A stretch of DNA of 64,000 nt from Legionella qingyii (GCF_003184185.1 NZ_QHJG01000003.1:1-64000); one strand, 5' to 3'; numbered from the stretch's first letter, positions 44,905 to 54,931 are shown. The notes: generated by a model from the letters alone, not told the origin. Numbers and translations are program-made.

Positions 44905-46443
44905 ATGATTGAGTCGATGAAAAAAGTTCTTTTGAACAACAACAAGGAAGTTTTTAAGCAAAATATTGGATCATATAGCAAGGAACGTCTCAACGAGGTT
45001 GATGAGCAAGGCAATACGCTACTCCATATTGCGGTGGAGAACGGTTCTTTGTATTTCGTAAAACACTTACTTGCGCACGGTGCGGATATTTCTCTGAAAA
45101 ACAGGGAAGGGAACAGTGCATTACACCTTGCAGTACAACAAGGCTATTTTAATATAGTCAATGAAATGCTTGGAATTTCACCAGCAGCAAAAGACAGAAA
45201 AAGAAAAGAAAAATGGATCGATAAAGATCGTAGCGTTAAAGTAGCAACACTTAAGGCTTCTCAGCGTGAAGCAATAACCCTGCTTAATGTGCCAAATAAT
45301 AAAGGTGAAATACCGCTTGTTATTGCGGCCAATTTAAAAGATGACCTGATTTATAAAAAACTTCTGCTACTTGAATCTGCACCTGGCTATGCAAAAAGCC
45401 ATATTGATCAAGCTTTGATCCGGCGGCAAAAACACATAGGCAGTTTGCAGAGTAAAAGTCTTTGGGCTGCATTGTTAGAAACGTTTTGCCCTTCTGCATC
45501 TCTAGCAGAATTAACTGAATCGTTTGCCTATACCGGATTATTGGCTGGAGCCAGTGCTGCGGTGGCTTCGGGCTTGAATATTGCGTTTGCCATTATTTCC
45601 ATTATAGGATTTAGCATGATCATGTATGCTAATTATAAGAAAAATCAATCAGAAAGAAATGCTATTCGTGAATTGGAAGAATTACAAGCGGAACTGGCTT
45701 TTCTGCAGGGAATTAGAAAAAGAATAGCAAAACTTGCCTCTCAACAGTCGTTAACTTCTGAAGAAAAAAAAGAACTGGCGTTGATGAAGGAAGAATTAAC
45801 CAAGACCATACAAAAACCTACACTTGTTAAAGGCGATGAAAAAAATGCGGCTGATTATGTAACGAGGAATGATAAAATACTTGTTGCATTAAGTTCTGCT
45901 GGTAGTTTTTTATGCACATACTCAGGAGCCTTGGGTATTATGGGGCTGGGCTTGGCAGTGGGCGCCGAAATTCTTGGTACCAGCTTGGCTGCCCTTATCA
46001 TTTCTGCTGGTCCAATCGGCATCGGTGTTGCTTTAGGTGTAGGATTAATACTGGCCGGAGCCCTTGCTTATTATCATTATGAAACCAGAAAACAAGGCTA
46101 TATGATTTTTGGGGAGCATAGAGCCTCTATTCATAAGTTGCAGTACAATATTTATAAAGAACAACAAGATCTAGTTCATGGCTCAGATATGGTTCTTGAT
46201 GACATTAATCGTTTACTGGAGACACCCCAAAAACCCAAAGAATCAATGGGTGAAAAAAAAGTAGATCAGAAAAAAACAGCTCCCAAATATCTATCCAATA
46301 GATATACTCATGGCCATAAACCAGGAGAGATTTGTTCTATAGAAACTGAGCAACTCAGTAGTCATGGCCTCATGAAAACTAGGAGTTTACCTGAGCTTTA
46401 CGCTTTGGGTGAACCTTCTGATTTAAGCAACAAAGTTTTATAG
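44905..46443 (+). CDS. Ankyrin-repeat membrane protein, candidate effector
   Basis: A 512-residue protein. Two clear ankyrin repeats lie at about residues 33-95 (DEQGNTLLHIAVENGSLYFV... and NREGNSALHLAVQQGYFNIV...), with a third weaker one near 130. Two hydrophobic hairpins follow (about 209-246 and 330-386), separated by a Lys/Glu-rich coiled coil (about 250-305). The C-terminus is basic and Ser-rich. Ankyrin domain, paired membrane hairpins and no signal peptide are typical of Dot/Icm effectors that lodge in host membranes. A TATAAT lies 40 bases upstream. Confidence 0.8.
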   Translation: MIESMKKVLLNNNKEVFKQNIGSYSKERLNEVDEQGNTLLHIAVENGSLYFVKHLLAHGADISLKNREGNSALHLAVQQGYFNIVNEMLGISPAAKDRKRKEKWIDKDRSVKVATLKASQREAITLLNVPNNKGEIPLVIAANLKDDLIYKKLLLLESAPGYAKSHIDQALIRRQKHIGSLQSKSLWAALLETFCPSASLAELTESFAYTGLLAGASAAVASGLNIAFAIISIIGFSMIMYANYKKNQSERNAIRELEELQAELAFLQGIRKRIAKLASQQSLTSEEKKELALMKEELTKTIQKPTLVKGDEKNAADYVTRNDKILVALSSAGSFLCTYSGALGIMGLGLAVGAEILGTSLAALIISAGPIGIGVALGVGLILAGALAYYHYETRKQGYMIFGEHRASIHKLQYNIYKEQQDLVHGSDMVLDDINRLLETPQKPKESMGEKKVDQKKTAPKYLSNRYTHGHKPGEICSIETEQLSSHGLMKTRSLPELYALGEPSDLSNKVL

Positions 46444-46574
46444 CTGGGTATAGGGCAATGCTCTTTAGCTTCTGGTTGGTTTTTACGAGATCAACCGTAG
46501 TATTTTAAAATCATTTTCTTAAATCATCTCCTATAATTAATGGTGTAACTCGCAATTAATTATTGAGGTAATAA

Positions 46575-47939
46575 ATGCTTAGTCGCGATGAGAATGATTT
46601 GCCGATAACCCAATCAACTGGTGTTACTGTTACCAGGCAGGTAAAGAAATTAACTCAAGATCCTACGTATAAGAGCGCGGATTTTTTTGATAAATGTGCG
46701 CTAGAGCCAAATTTCACGGTCGATAATGAGCAGATCACGATTCAAGCATCAAAGGCACCTCCTCCTCTTGTCAAAGCCGATGATTTAAAAATCCCCGAAT
46801 TTTTATTAAATGATTTAACTCCTGATGAAATAGCAAACATTGCTAATCAACTAATAAGTTTTGCTTATGATCCGTTAAACGTTGCACATCACCTTAAAGA
46901 TTTAGATGAGGTGCTGGGAAAATCAATGGAAGAAAATCAAATTGTACCCTCACAACAAAATTCACTTCCTACTTATTTAATTGCAGGAAGAGGAAACTAC
47001 ATACCTGGAGCTCCTCCACCTGACTATCAACCTTTGAAAAAGGGAAGGATGCTGGATACGTTATTATTAGAACGCGAGGGTTTGCGTGATGTAAATAAAA
47101 ATGGATTTATCGTTAAGTTTATTGGTTTTGTTAGTAGCATGATAGCGGATCGCATTGTTTCAAGCGGTCAACTTTTTAATGAAAATAAGCAAGTCAATCG
47201 TGTTCTTTTACATGGTTCTTATACTCATCGACTATTGCTTGAAGCATTTGCCCACGCGGTAGAAAAGGGCGATATTGATTTAAATATTAAATCAGAACAG
47301 AAGCTTAATTTTGTTCAATTGTTACATATTCTGGTTTCAGTTAAAGCAAACAATGGTCAAAGTCTTTGGGAAATGGGGTTAGACTCTGTAGAGGATTCTC
47401 AACATTCTTCCAATGCGCCATTAGATTCAAAGCAATTTAGTTTTAGTTGTCGCTCACCTTTTGTTTTCAATTCCCTGTTACTATGTTTTGGTAAGGAGCT
47501 TGGATTACCTCATCTTCAAACGTATATGCTGGACAGTCATTACAAAGCTGCATATGAAATGGTTTTACGCTCCAAAGTAAAGATGGCAAAGGCAGAAAAA
47601 TTGCCTCATTATTCAGAGGTTGATATTTCGAATGAAAGAATATATGAACGTTGTATGGAGTATTTTTCTATAATGGCTGAAAGTTATGGAGAGGTGGGCG
47701 GTAACACTCCATTTACAGTCGATGAATTAGCAATGCTCTCTGATGAGCGCTATATATCTTTAATGTGGGGACCAAGTGTACTGCTGAAAATATCATCCCC
47801 ACAAAAACCTGGTACTTATACAGGTTGGATGGAATTTTTTCAAAATAAGAGCGGTATAAAAGAGCCTATTTCAAATCAATCTAAAAAACATGGACGCTCC
47901 GAGGAAGATGGAGAAGAGCGATATGGTAAAAAAAGGTAA
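46575..47939 (+). CDS. Unknown effector-like protein with a PPxY motif
   Basis: A 454-residue soluble protein that I do not recognise, with a GAGG ribosome site. PPDY at residues 148-151, within GAPPPDYQPL, matches the PPxY late-domain or WW-binding motif. The end SKKHGRSEEDGEERYGKKR is a pair of basic clusters like a bipartite nuclear signal. The body is helical. It follows the ankyrin gene by about 130 bases. Host-directed function is inferred only. Confidence 0.65.
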   Translation: MLSRDENDLPITQSTGVTVTRQVKKLTQDPTYKSADFFDKCALEPNFTVDNEQITIQASKAPPPLVKADDLKIPEFLLNDLTPDEIANIANQLISFAYDPLNVAHHLKDLDEVLGKSMEENQIVPSQQNSLPTYLIAGRGNYIPGAPPPDYQPLKKGRMLDTLLLEREGLRDVNKNGFIVKFIGFVSSMIADRIVSSGQLFNENKQVNRVLLHGSYTHRLLLEAFAHAVEKGDIDLNIKSEQKLNFVQLLHILVSVKANNGQSLWEMGLDSVEDSQHSSNAPLDSKQFSFSCRSPFVFNSLLLCFGKELGLPHLQTYMLDSHYKAAYEMVLRSKVKMAKAEKLPHYSEVDISNERIYERCMEYFSIMAESYGEVGGNTPFTVDELAMLSDERYISLMWGPSVLLKISSPQKPGTYTGWMEFFQNKSGIKEPISNQSKKHGRSEEDGEERYGKKR

Positions 47940-48030
47940 TGAATATTGCGGGTATTAAGTTTGGGGCTAAGGTATCTATAGGATTATCTCCTCATGTCTC
48001 AACCCCATACATTACGCTCTGATGTTCAGT

Positions 48031-49089
48031 TTATTGTTTATTCAATTGATTAATTAATGATAATAATTTTTTATCTTCTTTAGTTAACATGTTATCTGAA
48101 TAATCAGGATTAGGTTCATACCACCATTGCTTTTTGAAGTAGTTTTGCAAGTCGGGGGAGTTGAATCGCCGGCCGTATTGGGCATAAACCGTATTACGGA
48201 GAATCTGTAATTCTTTGGCACTTAATTTTGATAAAGAGTTAATGGGATTATCTGAATTTAACACGGGATAAATCATAGTGTGGCGAACATAACTTTTCGG
48301 GGTATATAAACAAAGTTGCAAATCAACTTTAGGTTGAAAATGAGACAAATTCCATACATATTTTCTGTCTTTGCCATTACCCATAATCTTTATGCCAGCA
48401 GGTTTAGGCCTAAGATATTCTGATTTGGGATCTACCTCGGAACATAAACGTGTGGGGGTGTTGGGAATGACCTCTAATTGGGTGTGGCCAATGGTATTAT
48501 CATGCCATAGTGCCCCGGTTTTGAGTACATACGAAACCCAGTGAAAACCCATCACATCATAAGTTGCACCCGTTTCATAATCATGATGAATGGAAACGGT
48601 TGCTAACGCCGGGAACGTAGTGTCCCATACATAAGCATCATTATAGTATAAGCCTTTATCCTCATTAGGGGCGATTTTCTCTTTATGGGAAGCAACAGAC
48701 GTATTATCAACTCGAACTTGGAAGTTATAAACCAGCGCTTTTCCTTCACTGGTTTTTTGGCCTTGGGGAAGGGCAATTGCACTCATTCCATTATTTACTG
48801 GAAAAGGGAAGCCCATAGCTACTTCGATTTTTTTGTTTAAAGTATTTTTAAATTGAAAATCACAGCTGTAGTGCCAGGAGCCATCCCATTCTGAAGTATT
48901 TAATTTCTTACCTGTTATTATTATAACTTCTTTAACCATCTTAATATCAGGCTGCGAAACAGGGATAGGTAACGATCCATTTCCTCCCAAGGCAGTGTCG
49001 TTGGCAAATAGGCTTTTAGAAAAGAACAGAATAAAAAATAGAGATAAACGTTTTGTTTTTTTGCTTGAATAGCGATTAAGTAAATTCAT
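48031..49089 (-). CDS. Exported YARHG-domain protein
   Basis: A 352-residue exported protein. ATG 49089 has AGGGA 8 bases upstream and opens a signal peptide (LSLFFILFFSKSLFA); the frame to 49107 is rejected. The centre is a beta-rich, DUF4424-like domain (FQFKNTLNKKIEVAMGFPFPV). The C-terminal about 70 residues form a YARHG domain (LRNTVYAQYGRRFNSPDLQNYFKKQWWYEPNPDYSD), an extracellular module of unclear role. It stands alone. Confidence 0.8.
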   Translation of the reverse strand: MNLLNRYSSKKTKRLSLFFILFFSKSLFANDTALGGNGSLPIPVSQPDIKMVKEVIIITGKKLNTSEWDGSWHYSCDFQFKNTLNKKIEVAMGFPFPVNNGMSAIALPQGQKTSEGKALVYNFQVRVDNTSVASHKEKIAPNEDKGLYYNDAYVWDTTFPALATVSIHHDYETGATYDVMGFHWVSYVLKTGALWHDNTIGHTQLEVIPNTPTRLCSEVDPKSEYLRPKPAGIKIMGNGKDRKYVWNLSHFQPKVDLQLCLYTPKSYVRHTMIYPVLNSDNPINSLSKLSAKELQILRNTVYAQYGRRFNSPDLQNYFKKQWWYEPNPDYSDNMLTKEDKKLLSLINQLNKQ

Positions 49090-49209
49090 GTAATTTTCCC
49101 TGAACAAGAATAGAGTACTACTTTATTTTTTTATGTGCTTTATAGCAAGAATAAGTGAGGAACCTAATCTTAGTTTTTCTTGAAATGATGATAATTATGA
49201 ATAGTCTAG

Positions 49210-49422
49210 ATGTAGGTATTTATTTATCTTCTGTGCATGAGGCGCGCACTTCACGGGATTGGATATGCTATAAATTATAGAATTGGAGAGTTTCCTGATG
49301 ATATTTATAATGAAGTTTTAACATGTTTCGGTGAAAAGGAGATCATTGATCTTACAATGGCAATTATTACTATCAATAGCTGGAATCGTATCGCAGTAAG
49401 CTTCCGTAAATTACCGAGCTAA
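49210..49422 (+). pseudogene. Fragment of an AhpD-like carboxymuconolactone decarboxylase
   Basis: The C-terminal part of an AhpD-like protein: FPDDIYNEVLTCFGEKEIIDLTMAIITINSWNRIAVSFR is the family's typical ending. The catalytic CxxC half is missing. Just upstream, SVHEARTSRDW in another frame looks like the preceding segment, so a frameshift and deletion have occurred. Inactive. Confidence 0.75.
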
Positions 49423-49532
49423 AAAATGGTAGTGAAAGGGAGCAACTGTCTTGAGCGGTTGTTACTTCCCCATGATTCGAAGTTATCTCAAATAACGCCT
49501 TTTGATTTTAAAGAACAAAAGAATAAGAAATT

Positions 49533-49811
49533 TTATAGATTCTTATTTTTAAAGCAATAAAATAAAAAAATCACAAAGAAATAAATGAACAGTGGTTTAA
49601 TAAATATATTAAATATCAAAATCATTTGTAAAAATAAACTGTTTGAATGCCATAACATCTGACTTAGTTTTAAGATATCAAGTGGTTGATAGGGTTTGAT
49701 ATATAACAGTAATGCAACGTGCTGAATGATAAAAAAACCAACTATTGTACAAAAAATAGCAATCGGGTGCCTAATCGAATAGAGGATATTAAACCATGGA
49801 TGTTTTTTCAT
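49533..49811 (-). CDS. Small membrane protein
   Basis: A 92-residue protein with two strongly hydrophobic segments (about 15-37 and 56-88) and a basic N-terminus. AAGGA lies 7 bases before the ATG, which supports a real gene. No family recognised. Confidence 0.5.
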   Translation of the reverse strand: MKKHPWFNILYSIRHPIAIFCTIVGFFIIQHVALLLYIKPYQPLDILKLSQMLWHSNSLFLQMILIFNIFIKPLFIYFFVIFLFYCFKNKNL

Positions 49812-50028
49812 TGATTTTCCTTCGATTCACTGCCATCCAATTTCTGATGATTTTATTACTGAGATGTTGAAAAAAAATGATCCTCAAAAGAACGCAAGTA
49901 AAATAGTTAAAAAATCATCATACTAGTTTTTAAATTTAAAATTCAATGCCTGGCCTCATGTGGGTATTACCTATGTGTGTTAATATCTATCCTGCAAAAA
50001 TAATTGTATTTCATGGAGAGGGTGTATT

Positions 50029-51087
50029 ATGTTTTCACGAAGTTGGTCACCATTTAGTGCTTTATTTTCAGAAACCCGTTCTGAAACCAATAATGAAGAA
50101 CAATCGAATTTCCTATATGAATTAAATGCTGATGAAAAGAAACAGCTAAGGAATTCAGAAGTTAAACCAAAAATTGTTGCCCTTTATGATGAAAATAATG
50201 GTTCAAAGAATGCTGACCTGGCAATTCAGCATTTTGAAAATGATGGATTAGACGTAATCAGGGTTTCTCCAGATGAAGGATTAAATCATCCTACATTTAC
50301 AAGTAATTCTATTGACGGTATTTATTTGCCTGGTGGTTCAGATATCCCTGTTGACGATGATAATGATCCGCGTACGAAGTTTGAAGGCCAACTGACACGA
50401 CTGGCACGCACTCAGGATATTCCTCTTATGGGGATATGTCGCGGTGAGCAAGCTATTGGGCATCATAATAGTTTGGAGGTAAAGGATTTGTCAGATTATG
50501 AGACGCATTATGCTGGTGAGAATAACGCGAGTAATCCAGATGTAAATAATACAGTTGTTGTTGAAAAAGGAAGTCAATTGTATGCCGTATTACAGAGTGA
50601 ATTTAAGGATAAGGATGGGCCTATGGTGTATTCGGTTACCTGCCTTCATCATCAACATATACTGGATAATTCAAGTCATAGTGATGTACAAATAACAGGT
50701 CGTAATAAATTTGATAATACAATCGAAAGCATTGAAATAAAAACGGGGAAATATTATTCATTTGGTGTGCAACATCATCCAGAAGTACTTATACATTCTT
50801 TTGAGAGTGCAAGAGAAGAAAAAATTATCCAGGCGGAAAAAGAAGCTGAAGAAGGCCGATATACAGCGAATTATTTTGATCCCGAGATAGCTTTAGAAAC
50901 AGAAATTACATTTGCTCAAAAACTAAGGAACGCTCGTTCAGAATCAATAGATGAAAGAGCTGCCAAGGCAGAGATGCGTTTTTTTACTAAGCAAGTTAAA
51001 AAACACTTTCTTGAACAAGAGTCGAAGCAAAAAGAAAAACAACCTGGTGATGGAGATTCAAGTGTATATCATACTCTCTGGATCTAA
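50029..51087 (+). CDS. Class I glutamine-amidotransferase (peptidase C26-like) protein, paralogue 1
   Basis: A 352-residue protein. Residues about 47-260 form a class I amidotransferase or gamma-glutamyl hydrolase fold: IDGIYLPGG, MGICRGEQAIG (nucleophile Cys137) and SFGVQHHPEV (His250, Glu252). The C-terminal 100 residues are a charged helical extension not found in standard C26 enzymes, with ERAAKAEMRFFTKQVKKHFLEQ shared with paralogue 2. No ammonia-accepting partner domain is present, so gamma-glutamyl hydrolysis is more likely than synthesis. The charged tail and context suggest an effector. Confidence 0.8.
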   Translation: MFSRSWSPFSALFSETRSETNNEEQSNFLYELNADEKKQLRNSEVKPKIVALYDENNGSKNADLAIQHFENDGLDVIRVSPDEGLNHPTFTSNSIDGIYLPGGSDIPVDDDNDPRTKFEGQLTRLARTQDIPLMGICRGEQAIGHHNSLEVKDLSDYETHYAGENNASNPDVNNTVVVEKGSQLYAVLQSEFKDKDGPMVYSVTCLHHQHILDNSSHSDVQITGRNKFDNTIESIEIKTGKYYSFGVQHHPEVLIHSFESAREEKIIQAEKEAEEGRYTANYFDPEIALETEITFAQKLRNARSESIDERAAKAEMRFFTKQVKKHFLEQESKQKEKQPGDGDSSVYHTLWI

Positions 51088-51272
51088 ATCTCATTACTAC
51101 CATATTCCTCTTATAAGCCAAGGAAGGCAAAGAGCGAACTGTAGCAGGCAACTCCACAGCACATCATCTATAACTATTCATGATATTTCTTTTTCCCAAT
51201 CCTCTTTCCTCGAAAGGCATCATCACGCCACTTAAATGTCTTGCGCGAGGGGAAGACGCGATCGAGGCAAAC

Positions 51273-51489
51273 TCAAAGCAATGGTTTACTGAAGCTACAA
51301 AAACGTAAGAGACCTTTCCTGGTAAATTTTACGAAAAAAATTTTCAAATTGATGCTGTTCAAATAATACCAATCCGTATTGAAGTAATCTGCACTCATTG
51401 CATAGTCTCGTAGATTCTTCCCATATAAATTGTTCCAGTGCATCAAGGAGGGCATCCATCTTGTTGGGAGTACTGCACAAAATGAGCAA
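51273..51489 (-). pseudogene. Possible monooxygenase-like remnant
   Basis: Two overlapping leftward frames. One (51295-51489) reads MLILCSTPNKMDALLDALEQFIWEES...CRLLQYGLVLFEQ, which faintly resembles small antibiotic-biosynthesis monooxygenase (ABM) proteins. It is short, frameshifted and without a ribosome site. The remaining intergenic DNA between the two amidotransferase paralogues holds nothing else. Confidence 0.25.
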
Positions 51490-51529
51490 ATACCGAATTT
51501 ATAAATATTTAATAAAAATAATATGCGCT

Positions 51530-51549
51530 AATAATAGTTACTTAATATT
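51530..51549 (+). promoter_or_regulatory. PmrA-like box for amidotransferase paralogue 2
   Basis: AATAATAGT-TA-CTTAATATT. The second half-site is a perfect match to cTTAATatT, the first a partial match with 11-bp spacing. A TATATT -10 candidate lies 16 bases further on (51566-51571). Confidence 0.45.
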
Positions 51550-51622
51550 CAAGGAGTACAATCTGTATATTAGGCGAGCAAATATGATTTGTTGTCTAAA
51601 TTATGAATTAAGGTACGCTATT

Positions 51623-52690
51623 ATGTTTCAGAAATTTACAGAATATTTATCCAATCTTGGCTCCACAAAAAATACAAACAAAGAGAAGCCAAAATTCGAA
51701 TACACTTTAAATAAGGATGAAAAAGAACAATTAAAGCATTCGGAAGAAAAGCCAAAAATTATCATACTTTATGATAGCGAGGGAGGTACAATCTATTGCG
51801 ACCTTTTGATTGATTATCTAAAAGGTAAAGGATTTGATGTTATTCCAGTTACACCCCAGGAAGGATTAGGTCATCCCGCTTTTAACGGTAGGATAGATGG
51901 TATCTATTTACCAGGGGGGCCCAATGTTCCAGTACATGATGATAGTGATCCGCGTAAGAAATTTGAAGGAGAACTTACAAAATTAGCCGAGAGTCGAGAT
52001 ATCCCTCTTTTAGGTATATGTCGTGGACAACAAACAGTTGGACATTATCATGGTTATAAAGTAACTGACATACCCGAAGATGCTGAGCAGCATGAACTTC
52101 ATTATGAGCATTTTGATACCGTTTATAAAGAAACCCAAGATGCTACCTTTAATAATAAAGTAGTCGTTGCAGAAGGAAGCCAATTGTATAATGCGTTACA
52201 TTCTAAACTCAAACATAAAGATAAGAGTAATATAGAATATAATGTTACTTGTCTTCATCATCAACATGTAGAGGAGAATCAAGATAATAACAGTCTTCGA
52301 GTTACAGGACGTAATAAATTTGATGGATTAGTTGAAAGTGTTGAAAAAAAGACAGGGAAATATTACACCATCGGTTTCCAACATCATCCTGAAGCGGTCA
52401 TAAGTATTTGTGGTGAGGTAAGAAAGATAAAACTAGATCAGATAGAAAGAGACTCATTGGAAGCACTAGCTGATGTGGATCCTGTTTCGGATCCAGATGA
52501 GCTATACCGTGTTCGACACCAATGCGAGAAAAAAGAGTCGGAGGTTCTGAACGAAACTTGGAATGAAAAAGCAGCAAAAGCTGAGATAGGCTTCTTTTCA
52601 AAACAAGTGAAACAACATTATCTTGATAAAGCTCCCAAAAAAGAAGAAACACAGGATACGAACGATAAATATTATCCTCCTTGTATATAA
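51623..52690 (+). CDS. Class I glutamine-amidotransferase (peptidase C26-like) protein, paralogue 2
   Basis: A 355-residue paralogue of 50029-51087. IDGIYLPGGPNVPVHDD, LLGICRGQQTVG (Cys133), VTCLHHQHVE and TIGFQHHPEAV (His255, Glu257) show an intact triad. The tail NEKAAKAEIGFFSKQVKQHYLDK is shared with paralogue 1. The frame is open back to 51398, but ATG 51623 with AAGGT 8 bases upstream aligns with the paralogue's MF start. It ends in PPCI, which is not a CaaX box. PmrA-like box upstream. Confidence 0.8.
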   Translation: MFQKFTEYLSNLGSTKNTNKEKPKFEYTLNKDEKEQLKHSEEKPKIIILYDSEGGTIYCDLLIDYLKGKGFDVIPVTPQEGLGHPAFNGRIDGIYLPGGPNVPVHDDSDPRKKFEGELTKLAESRDIPLLGICRGQQTVGHYHGYKVTDIPEDAEQHELHYEHFDTVYKETQDATFNNKVVVAEGSQLYNALHSKLKHKDKSNIEYNVTCLHHQHVEENQDNNSLRVTGRNKFDGLVESVEKKTGKYYTIGFQHHPEAVISICGEVRKIKLDQIERDSLEALADVDPVSDPDELYRVRHQCEKKESEVLNETWNEKAAKAEIGFFSKQVKQHYLDKAPKKEETQDTNDKYYPPCI

Positions 52691-52838
52691 TCTTAATTTA
52701 TAGCATATTTCCCGCACCAAGGAAGGTTATCAGGGGCTCTCTGTCTCAAAATAGCTTCTCTCATACGCAGCCGAATCTAAAAATACCTAAACCAATGTTT
52801 TCTGATGCTTTGTCTGAATTTGAACGGCCTCAAAAGCT

Positions 52839-53816
52839 TTAGATACTGAGATCGATACCGCCAGTGAGCCCATATGCACTGTTTACTTGCGTTCCGAAGT
52901 AGTGTTGTATTAATGGGATATTAGCACCCAAATAAAAGGAAACATCCTTATGTATATTTACTCTTAAGCCCGGTAATATAAAAATACTATTTCCACCACT
53001 GTTTGGATCTGTTAGCCCTGCGATATGATCTTTTGCGGCGTATTCGCCATTAAGCTCTATAATTCCATCAATGTGTAATTTATCCTGTTCACTTTTATAA
53101 AGCTCTATAACAGTCGCAAAATTATAATCAAATAGTGAGCCTATGGTTGTCTGCTGTGTACCCTCGGTACTTTGAGTGTAAATTAAATTTGTACTTAAAG
53201 AAAAGTTGTTAAATTTTTTGGAAACAATAATTCCTGCAAATGGAGTCCAGGCACCACTCCCTGGTTGATCCGATGCGGAAAATAGTATTCCATAGTTATC
53301 TCTTGCTGTGGTTTTACCCGTTGGGGCATTAATTCCAGAAAGTATAGCCAGTGAGGTGGGATACTTATCCTCATCCAACAATCGCCACATAGAGAAGAAG
53401 TTGGTATCACCTATTCCAGAAGAACTTCCTAAATCAATAATGTTTCCAATATTTGTTTCTTCATTGAAATTAACAGCAGAGATAGAGGAGTTAAGCACAT
53501 AAGGTAGGCTGGCGCCAATGGTTATATTTTTTTCAAGTCCATAAAATGCCAGAATATAATTCGCAAAGTTAGACTGTTGGCTTTCGGTTAAAGGATGCTG
53601 CAAAAGGGTGGTATCAGAAAGAGGGATACTGGGGTAATATTCTAGTCTTTGACTGATACCTATTTCACCTTTATCCAGGGTATCAGCGGTTGCGGTAGTT
53701 ATTGGTGCGCCGATCCCGGTAGAGTAACTAATCGATTTTTGAGGAAAACTAACTGCATATAGTTTTAAAGAAATGCAGCAGTATAAACCTATTACCCGCT
53801 TTAAAGTTTTTTTCAT
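52839..53816 (-). CDS. Outer-membrane transporter-like beta-barrel
   Basis: A 325-residue exported protein with a signal peptide (VIGLYCCISLKLYA) and a long run of alternating strands (FYGLEKNITIGASLPYVLN, FSLSTNLIYTQSTEGTQQTTIGSLFDYNF, DVSFYLGANIPLIQHYFG). It resembles the MetA-pathway or generic transporter barrel family. The ligand is unknown. Single gene. Confidence 0.7.
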   Translation of the reverse strand: MKKTLKRVIGLYCCISLKLYAVSFPQKSISYSTGIGAPITTATADTLDKGEIGISQRLEYYPSIPLSDTTLLQHPLTESQQSNFANYILAFYGLEKNITIGASLPYVLNSSISAVNFNEETNIGNIIDLGSSSGIGDTNFFSMWRLLDEDKYPTSLAILSGINAPTGKTTARDNYGILFSASDQPGSGAWTPFAGIIVSKKFNNFSLSTNLIYTQSTEGTQQTTIGSLFDYNFATVIELYKSEQDKLHIDGIIELNGEYAAKDHIAGLTDPNSGGNSIFILPGLRVNIHKDVSFYLGANIPLIQHYFGTQVNSAYGLTGGIDLSI

Positions 53817-54061
53817 TTCATGAATAGTGTTTAAAGTTTTATTCTAACTTAGAATGTTGATTATGCCCAATAACCAGTTAAAGATAATAAGTAACCAATA
53901 CTCAGATTGGCATAATAAAAGCGAAGCAAATGTAGCGCTGTATTAGTGCGAGAGCTGGGTTTAAGGACTGTAAATGGACTATGAGGACTTTTAAATCGCA
54001 AAATGAGTGACTAATAATAAACATTATTATATTATCGCCTTTTTTTTGCGGTGAGAAAAAA

Positions 54062-54931
54062 ATGCCATCAAGTCAATTAGCAGTTTTATGTCAACACATT
54101 GAAAATCAAGATACCGACCATTTTGGAAAATTTTATATGTATGTCAGTTTGCTAAATACTCTGACAGCAAGAAATAAGTCATTTGCTGATGGATTACCTC
54201 AATATTCAGGGACTTTTTTCGGGGGAAAGAAAGCGCTAAACATTGGGGAAATACCCGCTGAGTTTACGAAACAATTAAATATTTATGCTCAAGAATTTAT
54301 TAATTTACAGCCTCACTGGTCTAAATCACTGCATAATCTTGTTATGGCCTATATACGTAAGGGGAAGGTTTCTGACCTAATCTATATTATTGATCAAATG
54401 CTCAGTCATCTTGCGTCAATACACGGAAAGCAAAGTCATAATAATAAAATTTATGATGATATTAACTTTGCCAAAAATAAGGAAAATTTAACTGGATTCA
54501 TTAAGGAAATTTCAGCCTTTAACCAGCAATTATTATCCATTACTGATAATAGTTGTAATGCGGCATTATCTTTATTGGCAGTTACTACAGGGTTAGTATT
54601 GGTTTTTACTATTGCACCTCTGATTATTAGTTTGCCACTTGTCTTGGGTGGATTGTATGGTGTCTATCATTTTGCAGCAGCAGCAATGGCACAAATAGAA
54701 TCATTAGAACTTCAAATGCAGCAAATAAGTCAAAAAATGGAAAATCTACCACAAGATAGAAGTTTATTTGGTAATGTTAATCACAATGCCTTTTATACCG
54801 CGGTAATTAAACCGTTACCCTATGCAGCAATTACAGCGGCTGAGCAATTTATGGTTGATGAGTCTCAACAGGAACAATTAAAAGGCTATCGACAGGGGCT
54901 GGATTTGGCGTTTAACTCAGCTATGTTCTGA
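54062..54931 (+). CDS. Unknown protein with a membrane hairpin
   Basis: A 289-residue protein with a helical N-terminal 150 residues, a hydrophobic hairpin at about 168-206 (ALSLLAVTTGLVLVFTIAPLIISLPLVLGG), and a helical C-terminal part containing ESLELQMQQISQKMENL. GGTGAG lies 6 bases before the ATG. It has no signal peptide. The plan is similar to membrane-lodging Legionella effectors, but I do not recognise a family. Confidence 0.6.
   Translation: MPSSQLAVLCQHIENQDTDHFGKFYMYVSLLNTLTARNKSFADGLPQYSGTFFGGKKALNIGEIPAEFTKQLNIYAQEFINLQPHWSKSLHNLVMAYIRKGKVSDLIYIIDQMLSHLASIHGKQSHNNKIYDDINFAKNKENLTGFIKEISAFNQQLLSITDNSCNAALSLLAVTTGLVLVFTIAPLIISLPLVLGGLYGVYHFAAAAMAQIESLELQMQQISQKMENLPQDRSLFGNVNHNAFYTAVIKPLPYAAITAAEQFMVDESQQEQLKGYRQGLDLAFNSAMF

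Noticed and set aside
52676..52690. C-terminal PPCI of the second amidotransferase as a prenylation site
   Set aside because: The Cys is second from the end, so it is neither CaaX nor a CC/CxC geranylgeranyl end.
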